From contig NZ_AP021901.1 in NCBI RefSeq assembly GCF_018325905.1, forward strand, positions 5,922,001-5,986,000: a DNA stretch of 64,000 nucleotides, read 5' to 3'. A program made the position numbers and the translations under genes. The stretch comes from Pseudomonas sp. St316 (GTDB lineage: Bacteria; Pseudomonadota; Gammaproteobacteria; Pseudomonadales; Pseudomonadaceae). Below are positions 57,976 through 64,000 of this stretch, piece after piece (within the stretch, counting starts at the first letter, position 1; each line of letters starts with the position of its first letter). Below the pieces are notes generated by a model that was given only the letters and a program-made list of their open reading frames with translations, was not told where the DNA came from and made no database searches.

Positions 57976-59109
57976 ATGCCCGATGCTTCCCGCCCCGCTC
58001 CCCAGCCCGAATTGACTGCCCTGTTCGCAACGGTGCGTCAGCATTTTCACGATGTGATCGTGCCAATGTGGCAAGGCCCGGGCTGGAATGCCGAACTGGC
58101 GTTACCCTATGAATCCCTCGATGCCGAACATATACCGCTACCACCCCAGCGCTACCGCGCCATGGCCTGTGCGCGGCAGTTGTATGTGTTCGCCAGCCTG
58201 ATCGGCGAAGTGCCCCAGGCCGAGGAACGGGCCGGTGCACTGTTTCGCTCACTGCAGCGTCATTTCCACGACGCCGAGCATGGCGGCTGGTTCTACAGCA
58301 TCGACCCGCAAGGCGCGCCGCTGGACACTGGCAAAGACCTCTACACCCACGCCTTTATCCTGTTCGCCTGCGCTCATTACTGGGGCAAGGTCCGCGAACC
58401 GCTGGTGGAATCGGTGCTCAACGCGAGCCTGGAGGTCATTGCCCAGCGCTTTGCCAGCGCAGACGGTCTCTACGACGCCAGCCTCAAGCGCGATTGGTCG
58501 ACGACCGGATCCGGCCCGTTGCAAAACCCCTTGATGCACCTGGCCGAAGCGTTCCTCGCCACCCTTTCGGTCCGCGAAGACGCCAACGTGCGCCAAGCGT
58601 TGCTGAGCCTGTGCGACGGGATGTCCAAGCATTTCATCGAGCCGCAGCAACGCGTGATGATGGAGAAGCCGCTCAAGGCTGTGGATAACTGGTTCGAACC
58701 GGGGCACCAGTTCGAATGGTATTACCTGCTGGCCTCATCGCCCTTGTTGCGCAACGGCAAGTTGCACACAGCCCTGGAGCACAGCTTTGGCCATACCGAA
58801 CAACGCGGCGTCGCCCAGGACTCCGGCGCTGTGTGTGCGATGCTTGCCTTGGGATCCCAGGCCGCCCCACGCGATGCCACCCAACGTATCTGGGCCCAGG
58901 CGGAATACTTGCGGGCACTCACCTTGCGCCCGGACAACCAGGGGCTGTTGCTGCGTCAATTGCAGGCGCTGCAGCAGCATTTCCTGCATGCCAAGGGCTG
59001 GAACGAATGCCTGGACGCCGACGGCATCGTCAGCCGCCGGGACATGCCGTCCACCACGCCGTATCACCTGCTGACCTGCTATCGCGGGCTCGCCGATTAT
59101 CTAGGCTGA
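57976..59109 (+). CDS. AGE-family sugar epimerase/isomerase
   Basis: A 377-residue (alpha/alpha)6-barrel enzyme of the N-acylglucosamine 2-epimerase/mannose isomerase/YihS group. Conserved features are GGWFYSIDPQGAPLDTGKDLYTHAF (about 112-135, quoted in part: DTGKDLYTHAFILFACAHY), PLQNPLMHLAEAFLA, EPGHQFEWYYLL and CNECLDADG-like AKGWNECLDADG. His residues in these motifs are the likely acid/base groups. The exact sugar cannot be told; mannose/fructose or a related aldose is plausible. Confidence 0.87.
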   Translation: MPDASRPAPQPELTALFATVRQHFHDVIVPMWQGPGWNAELALPYESLDAEHIPLPPQRYRAMACARQLYVFASLIGEVPQAEERAGALFRSLQRHFHDAEHGGWFYSIDPQGAPLDTGKDLYTHAFILFACAHYWGKVREPLVESVLNASLEVIAQRFASADGLYDASLKRDWSTTGSGPLQNPLMHLAEAFLATLSVREDANVRQALLSLCDGMSKHFIEPQQRVMMEKPLKAVDNWFEPGHQFEWYYLLASSPLLRNGKLHTALEHSFGHTEQRGVAQDSGAVCAMLALGSQAAPRDATQRIWAQAEYLRALTLRPDNQGLLLRQLQALQQHFLHAKGWNECLDADGIVSRRDMPSTTPYHLLTCYRGLADYLG

Positions 59110-59120
59110 TCGGCAAATCG

Positions 59121-59255
59121 CTATCGCGGGCAAGCCTTGCTCCCACAGGAAATTAGACAGCCCTGCTCCCTTGGGACAAATCTGGCCGGTGGGAGACAGC
59201 CCTGCTTCCCAGAAATAAATCTGGCCGGTGGGAGCAAGGTTTGCCCGCGATAAAC
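59121..59255. repeat. REP-type repeats after the epimerase gene
   Basis: ATCGCGGGCAAGCCTTGCTC (59123-59142) and inverted GTGGGAGCAAGGTTTGCCCG (59229-59248) flank a duplicated fragment AAATCTGGCCGGTGGGAG (59177 and 59217). Belongs to the GCAAGG subtype also found near purD and oprC. Confidence 0.8.
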
Positions 59256-59267
59256 GATAACGCGGTC

Positions 59268-60032
59268 TTATGCCTTGTTGCGCTCAATGGCAAACCCGGC
59301 CCAGGTCTGGCTCACCGGCATCAACTCCAGGCTGTTGATGTTGATGTGCGCTGGCGCATTGAGCACCCAGAAAATCGTATCGGCGATGTCCTGTGGCTGG
59401 ATCGGCTCGGCACCGGCGTAGGTAGCGTTGTAGCGGTCCTGGTCGCCACCGAAGCGCACCAGGGAAAACTCGCTTTCGCACAGGCCCGGCTCAATATTGC
59501 TCACCCGCACGCCCGTACCTTGCAGGTCGCAACGCAGATTCAGGGAGAACTGCTTGACGAACGCCTTGCTCGCGCCATACACGTGGCTGCCCGGATACGG
59601 GTAGTTGCCGGCGATGGAGCCCAAGTTGACAATCCCGGCCCCACGGCCGTGGGCGATCAGGCGCGGCAACAGCAAGCGAGTGCTGTAGATCAGCCCTTTC
59701 ACATTGGTGTCGACCATGGTGTCCCAGTCATCGAGGTCGCACTTGGGCGCCGGGTCAACGCCCAGGGCCAGGCCGGCGTTGTTGATCAGCCCGCGCAATT
59801 TGGCGAAAGATGGCGGCAGGTTGGCGATTGCCTCTTCCATGGCCTTGCGGTCACGCACGTCCAATACCAGGCCATGGACTTCGGTCTGCTTCGACAGCTC
59901 GACACAGAGGGCATTGAGGCGTTCTTCACGACGACCGGTCAGCACCAGTTTCCAACCGGCCTCGGCAAAACGACGGGCACAGGCTTCACCAAAACCGGAC
60001 GTCGCGCCGGTAATAAACAGGGTGTCAGACAT
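59268..60032 (-). CDS. YdfG-like short-chain dehydrogenase
   Basis: A 254-residue SDR. Cofactor site TGATSGFG (8-15), NNAG, catalytic SIAGNYPYPGSHVYGASKAF with the Tyr-x3-Lys, and NIEPGLCESEFSLVRFGGD. The last is like YdfG/3-hydroxy acid (serine, malonic semialdehyde-type) dehydrogenases, which use NADP+. The true substrate is uncertain. ATG 60032 follows AAGGAGAACACG. Divergence point from a long gene-free stretch. Confidence 0.9.
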   Translation of the reverse strand: MSDTLFITGATSGFGEACARRFAEAGWKLVLTGRREERLNALCVELSKQTEVHGLVLDVRDRKAMEEAIANLPPSFAKLRGLINNAGLALGVDPAPKCDLDDWDTMVDTNVKGLIYSTRLLLPRLIAHGRGAGIVNLGSIAGNYPYPGSHVYGASKAFVKQFSLNLRCDLQGTGVRVSNIEPGLCESEFSLVRFGGDQDRYNATYAGAEPIQPQDIADTIFWVLNAPAHININSLELMPVSQTWAGFAIERNKA

Positions 60033-60719
60033 CGTGTTCTCCTTGTTTGAACTTCAACAGCCATTAAATGGAAATCGGCCCACAGCATGCCCGCCCTGGC
60101 ACGGTAGGGGCAAGGCTTGCACACGGCTTTTGCCCCACAACTGCTCATAAAACAACCAATCAACGCCAGGCCTTGTCCAACAAGGGCCGCAGCCGGTTGC
60201 CCGTACCTTATCCACAGGCACGTCCACAGTAATCGGGGGCAAGTGCAAAACCCACAAGCCGCTGTGCATAAGGCTTTGCGGGATATTTGGAAAATTTTTT
60301 CGCTTGACCCTGCAACTGAGGTTGTGCAACGCAAGTTATCTGCTATAAGCCAACGCGACATGGGCGATGGCTCCAAGCCAGTAACGACGGTACTCAGCGC
60401 GGTCTTTCCAGAGTTTAATCACAGACTTATCCACAGGCTTGTTCACCGTCTTTCGAGCCCATTGCGGTGTTCATAAAAGTGTTGACAACAGCCACTCCCG
60501 CTTGACTAAAAACGCCTGATCAAAAAACAACCACACGCCTGAAAGCCACGTATTCAAAGGCTTGCAGCCAGCTACTCCCACGTTACCCACAGCCAGTTCC
60601 ACAGCAAACGGGGACAAGTCAAAACCGTGACAAAACAACTATTTGCGGCGACTTTATGTCGCGGTTTCGCAGGGGGTCAGGATTGTTGTCCACAATTCTT
60701 GAAAACTGGAAATCCCCCC

Positions 60720-60806
60720 TGTGCGAGCTTGCTCGCTATGCGGTCTGGCATTCAGCATTGATGCAAGCTGACCCGAAGTCATCGCGAGCAAGCTCGCCCC
60801 CACATT
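60720..60806. repeat. Degraded inverted REP pair before livF terminator
   Basis: GTGCGAGCTTGCTCGCTATG (60721) and ATCGCGAGCAAGCTCGCCCC (60781-60800) are both one or two bases from the standard REP. Confidence 0.75.
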
Positions 60807-60848
60807 GGACTTTCCCACAGGGTGAAGGCGGGTTTGGAAAGAGAGATA

Positions 60849-60878
60849 AAAAAACCGGCGATCACTCGCCGGTTTTTT
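60849..60878 (-). terminator. Rho-independent terminator of the liv operon
   Basis: On the minus strand CCGGCGAGTGATCGCCGG is followed by TTTTTTTATC; stem of 7-8 GC pairs plus flanking A-T pairs. It lies 17 bp after the livF stop. An opposite T run makes it bidirectional in principle. Confidence 0.9.
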
Positions 60879-60894
60879 CATTGCAACAACCGCC

Positions 60895-61611
60895 TCAATG
60901 CCCGCCCAGGTACGCGTTGCGCACTTCCTCGTTGGCGAGCAACTCCTTGCCTGTGCCGGTCAGGCGAATTTCGCCGTTGACCATCACATAGGCCCGGTCC
61001 GACAGCCTGAGGGCGTGGTTGGCGTTCTGCTCCACCAGGAAGATGGTCATCCCGGTGGACGCCAGCTCACGCAGGGTGGCGAAGATCTGCTTCACCACGA
61101 TTGGCGCCAGCCCCAGGCTCGGCTCATCGAGCAGCAGCAACTTTGGCCGGCTCATCAATGCCCGGGCGATGGCGAGCATCTGCTGCTCGCCGCCGGACAT
61201 GGTCATGGCCCGCTGGTTGCGGCGCTCCTTGAGCCGTGGAAACAGCTCGAACATGCGCTGCATGTCTTCACTGGCGTACTTGTCACCGATGGGAATGGTG
61301 CCCATCAGCAGGTTTTCCTCGACGGTCATGTCCGGGAAAACCCGCCGCCCTTCCGGCGACTGTGCAATGCCGTTAGAGGCAATGTAGTGCGACGACTTGT
61401 GGGTAATGTCCACGCCCTGGTAGATGATCTGCCCGCCCGCGGCACGCGGCTGGCCGAAGATCGACATCAGCAGCGTGGACTTGCCGGCCCCGTTGGTGCC
61501 GATCAGGCTCACGGTCTCGCCTTCACCAATGTGCATCGAGACTTTTTTCAGGGCCTGGATTGGCCCGTAGAACACGTCCAGCTCCTTGAGTTCGAGGATA
61601 GGTCCACTCAT
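60895..61611 (-). CDS. livF: LivF-type branched-chain amino acid ABC ATPase
   Basis: A 238-residue ATPase with Walker A GTNGAGKST, signature MSGGEQQMLAIARAL and Walker B LLLDEPSLGLAP. LivF-type length and GIAQSPEGRRVFPDMTVEENL region. Last gene of the minus-strand liv operon; its ATG overlaps the livG stop by 4 bp and a terminator follows. Amino-acid specificity is not shown by the ATPases. Confidence 0.94.
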   Translation of the reverse strand: MSGPILELKELDVFYGPIQALKKVSMHIGEGETVSLIGTNGAGKSTLLMSIFGQPRAAGGQIIYQGVDITHKSSHYIASNGIAQSPEGRRVFPDMTVEENLLMGTIPIGDKYASEDMQRMFELFPRLKERRNQRAMTMSGGEQQMLAIARALMSRPKLLLLDEPSLGLAPIVVKQIFATLRELASTGMTIFLVEQNANHALRLSDRAYVMVNGEIRLTGTGKELLANEEVRNAYLGGH

Positions 61612-62480
61612 ACCAGTTCCTCTTCATCGGCACCCAGGTAGGCCGCGATCACCTTCGGATCGTTGCGAATCGCCTCGGGACCGCCCTCGGCGATCACGTT
61701 GCCGTGGTCCAGCACCACGATGTGGTCGGAAATGCTCATTACCATGCCCATGTCGTGTTCGATCAGCACCACGGTCAGATCGTGCTCGTCGCGCAGCAGC
61801 CGGATCATCGCGCTCAGTGCTTCGGTTTCCTGGGGGTTGAGGCCGGCGGCCGGTTCATCGAGGCAGATGATCTGCGGACGCGTGCACATGGCTCGAGCGA
61901 TTTCCAGACGCCGCTGCTGACCATAGGAAAGCTCGCCCGCCAAGCGGTTGGCGCAATCCACCAGGTCCACCACTTCCAGCCAATAGAAGGCATGGTCCAA
62001 GGCGTCGCTTTCGGCCTTGCGGTAGCCCTTGGTGTTGAGGATACCCGCCACCATGCTGCGGTTGACCCACATGTGCTGGGCCACCAGCAGGTTTTCCAGC
62101 ACCGACATTTCCTTGAACAGGCGAATGTTCTGGAAGGTACGTGCCAGGCCGGCACGGTTCACCAGATGGGTGCCGCCGAACATCTTGTAGTACAGCCGAC
62201 TGGCGAAGGACTTCGGCGACACGAAATCAGTCGGGCGAAACGCCTCGCCCAACAGCTTGATGACGTTGGTTTGCTCGCCACGCACGTTGAGCTCGATCTT
62301 CCCGCCCGAAGCCTTGTAGAAACCGGTCAGGCAGTTGAACACCGTGGTCTTGCCCGCACCATTGGGGCCGATCAGGGCAAAGATCGAGTTGCGTTTGACT
62401 TGCAGGCTGACGTCGCTGAGGGCCCTGATGCCACCGAACTGCATCATCAGGTTTTCAACTTTGAGTACGACTTCGCTCAT
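61608..62480 (-). CDS. livG: LivG-type branched-chain amino acid ABC ATPase
   Basis: A 290-residue ATPase with Walker A GPNGAGKTT, signature LSYGQQRRLEIARAM and Walker B ICLDEPAAGLNPQE. An internal insertion of about 40 residues with GEAFRPTDFVSPKSF is usual in LivG. Overlaps livM by 4 bp upstream and livF by 4 bp downstream. Confidence 0.94.
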   Translation of the reverse strand: MSEVVLKVENLMMQFGGIRALSDVSLQVKRNSIFALIGPNGAGKTTVFNCLTGFYKASGGKIELNVRGEQTNVIKLLGEAFRPTDFVSPKSFASRLYYKMFGGTHLVNRAGLARTFQNIRLFKEMSVLENLLVAQHMWVNRSMVAGILNTKGYRKAESDALDHAFYWLEVVDLVDCANRLAGELSYGQQRRLEIARAMCTRPQIICLDEPAAGLNPQETEALSAMIRLLRDEHDLTVVLIEHDMGMVMSISDHIVVLDHGNVIAEGGPEAIRNDPKVIAAYLGADEEELV

Positions 62481-63757
62481 GGCGCTACCCCCTTGCGCGG
62501 CGTCACCCCGGTACGGCTGATACGGATCAGGCCGCGAGGACGCCAGATCATCATCAACACCATCAATACGCCGAACAGCAGCACCCGGTATTCAGAGAAG
62601 CTGCGCAGCAGCTCCGGCGCCACGGTGAGCACGAACGCGGCAATCACCACGCCAACCGTCGAACCCATGCCGCCCAACACCACGATGGCCAGGATCAGCG
62701 CCGACTCGAAGAAGGTGAACGAAGACGGGTTGACGAAGCCTTGGTAACTGGCAAAGAACACCCCAGCCAAGCCCGCCGTGGAGGCGCCAATGGTGAAGGC
62801 CGAGAGCTTGACCAGCACATGGTTCAGGCCCATGGAGCGGCAGGCGATTTCATCCTCGCGCAAGGCTTCCCAGGCACGCCCGACTGGCATGCGGGTCAGG
62901 CGATGCTTGATGTAGAGCACCAGCAGCACAACGATGAACAGCACAATGTAGATGAACAGGAATTTCAGGTTCGGGTTGTAATCGATACCGAAGAACTCAT
63001 GGAACGGCACCCCGCCATCTTTCGCTCTTCGACCAAACTCCAGGCCGAAAAAGGTAGGCGACGGCACGGGCATGCCATTCGGTCCGCCGGTAAACGACAG
63101 CCAGTTGTTGAGTATCAGGCGAATGATCTCGCCAAACCCCAGGGTCACGATGGCCAGGTAGTCACCGTGCATTCGCAAGACCGGGAAACCCAATATGCAC
63201 CCCGCCATCGCCGCCGCGATGGCCGCCAGTGGCAGTACTGTCCAGAACCCCAGCCCCAGGTATTGATAGCCCAGCGCCAGGCCATAGGCGCCGATGGCGT
63301 AGAACGCCACGTAACCCAGGTCGAGCAGCCCCGCCAGGCCGACCACGATGTTCAGGCCCAGGCCCAACAGCACATAGATCAAGCCGAGGATGACCACCGT
63401 GAGCACGTATTTGTTGGCGAAAAACGGAAACACGATGGCAATCACGATCAACGCCGGGATGATCCAGCGCAGGCGCGACTTGTAGTCCGGTGGCAGCACA
63501 TGCACGCCGGAGCCGGTGCTTTCGAAACCCTGGAGCACCTTCAACCCCTTGGGCGTTTGCAGGAACAGGCTCAAGGCAAAGCGCCCGATCATCACGATCG
63601 CCACCAGCCAGCCAACGCGGGCCGGCTGCAGGTTGAAGCTGTAGCCGTCGAGCACCACACCGACAATCGGCCCGAACACGATCAGCGAGATCAGGCCAGC
63701 CAGAATCGCGTCGATGACGCTCTTTTTGATATCAATCGATTTATTGGCAGCAGACAT
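62477..63757 (-). CDS. livM: LivM-type branched-chain amino acid ABC permease
   Basis: A 426-residue permease with about ten membrane segments. It has LGLNIVVGLAGLLDLGYVAFYAIGAYG, the LivM motif (quoted in part: VVGLAGLLDLGYVAFYAIGA), GFGEIIRLILNNW and the EAA-type loop GRAWEALREDEIACRSMGL. The N-terminal 100 residues are the longer LivM type. Two bases separate it from livH. Confidence 0.94.
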   Translation of the reverse strand: MSAANKSIDIKKSVIDAILAGLISLIVFGPIVGVVLDGYSFNLQPARVGWLVAIVMIGRFALSLFLQTPKGLKVLQGFESTGSGVHVLPPDYKSRLRWIIPALIVIAIVFPFFANKYVLTVVILGLIYVLLGLGLNIVVGLAGLLDLGYVAFYAIGAYGLALGYQYLGLGFWTVLPLAAIAAAMAGCILGFPVLRMHGDYLAIVTLGFGEIIRLILNNWLSFTGGPNGMPVPSPTFFGLEFGRRAKDGGVPFHEFFGIDYNPNLKFLFIYIVLFIVVLLVLYIKHRLTRMPVGRAWEALREDEIACRSMGLNHVLVKLSAFTIGASTAGLAGVFFASYQGFVNPSSFTFFESALILAIVVLGGMGSTVGVVIAAFVLTVAPELLRSFSEYRVLLFGVLMVLMMIWRPRGLIRISRTGVTPRKGVAP

Positions 63758-63759
63758 AC

Positions 63760-64000
63760 TTATACCTTCGCCACGAGTGGGCGACCCAACAGGCCTTGGG
63801 GACGGAAAATCAGAATCAGCACCAGCAGCGAGAAACTGAACACGTCTTTGTAGTCAGAGTTGATCAGACCGGAGAACAGCGACTCGGAGATGCCGAGGAT
63901 GATCCCGCCGAGCATTGCCCCAGGCAGGGAGCCAATGCCGCCGAGTACCGCTGCGGTAAATGCCTTGATGCCAATGATGAAACCGGCATAGAAGTCGAAC
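63760..64000 (-). CDS. livH: LivH-type branched-chain amino acid ABC permease (3' part, cut by window end)
   Basis: The frame is open from the window edge to the TAA at 63762-63760, giving the last 79 residues: ...DFYAGFIIGIKAFTAAVLGG, IGSLPGAMLGGIILGISESL, and the ending FRPQGLLGRPLVAKV. FTAAVLGGIGSLPGA and IFRPQGLLG are typical of LivH/BraD. It precedes livM by 2 bp on the minus strand, so livH-livM-livG-livF form an operon, with the binding-protein gene expected beyond the window. Confidence 0.93.
   Translation of the reverse strand, partial: FDFYAGFIIGIKAFTAAVLGGIGSLPGAMLGGIILGISESLFSGLINSDYKDVFSFSLLVLILIFRPQGLLGRPLVAKV

Larger units (their letters stand above)
60033..60894. other. 862-bp gene-free region with DnaA-box cluster
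   Basis: No convincing coding frame. DnaA boxes: perfect TTATCCACA at 60208-60216 and 60427-60435; one-mismatch boxes TTATGCACA (minus strand, 60271-60263), TTACCCACA (60583-60591) and TTGTCCACA (60686-60694). An AT-rich stretch lies at 60281-60302 (GATATTTGGAAAATTTTTTC). Many other (T/C)CCACAG motifs occur. A degraded REP pair lies at 60720-60806 and the livF terminator at the end. Confidence 0.7.

Noticed and set aside
60117..60476. Open frame of 119 codons in the DnaA-box region
   Set aside because: No ribosome site or recognisable domain, it covers DnaA boxes and AT tract, and its composition is unlike the surrounding genes.

Overview
This 64-kb window is a GC-rich chromosomal segment of a Pseudomonas, most likely of the P. 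fluorescens group. The basis is the gene order purH-purD-retS and urtABCDE-ureDABC...desT-ureEFGJ, which as I remember it matches P. aeruginosa PAO1 around PA4854-PA4893, and the abundant 'GTGGGAGCGAGCTTGCTCGCGAT' type REP palindromes between genes.

Layout. (1) 1-5.3 kb: end of purH, purD, and the hybrid sensor kinase gene retS. (2) 5.3-15.5 kb: an accessory island on the minus strand. It holds a 2356-residue toxin whose glucosyltransferase and membrane-insertion regions resemble the large clostridial toxins but with a YopT-like C58 cysteine-protease-type segment between them, and three small unknown proteins that look like diverged copies of one another. A marC-family membrane gene lies between the two parts on the plus strand. 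(3) 15.8-23.7 kb: two divergent cobalamin operons, cobGHIJ (minus) and cobL-cbiD-cobK (plus). (4) 24-29 kb: a copper group (two DUF2946 proteins, a PCu(A)C chaperone, an OprC-like TonB receptor) and a PepSY membrane protein. (5) 29.4-32.1 kb: a BtuCDF/FecBCD-type ABC importer. (6) 32.4-42.8 kb: the urea ABC importer urtABCDE followed by urease ureD-ureA-(two GNAT genes)-ureB-ureC, with a candidate sigma-54 promoter ahead of urtA and REP pairs in many gaps. (7) 42.8-54 kb: cbpA-cbpM, a short Hsp70 (yegD-like), a frameshifted AI-2E-type permease, psiF, a lipase, an azoreductase/LysR pair, a bacterioferritin, an AsmA-like protein, and a small exported protein made of 13-residue repeats. (8) 54.4-57.6 kb: desT-like regulator and ureE-ureF-ureG-ureJ. 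(9) 58-64 kb: an AGE-family sugar epimerase, an SDR, an 860-bp gene-free stretch rich in DnaA-box sequences, and livFGMH (livH cut by the window edge).

How it works together: urea is imported (Urt), hydrolysed by nickel urease (UreABC) matured by UreDEFG with UreJ as likely nickel importer; Cob/Cbi enzymes build the corrin ring; the TonB receptor, PCu(A)C and ABC importer handle metals or metal complexes. The toxin island sits directly beside retS, between backbone genes. The most unusual items are the chimeric toxin with its three-paralogue neighbour cassette, the DnaA-box cluster, and several REP-derived tandem arrays (units of 31-33, 47 and 95 bp).
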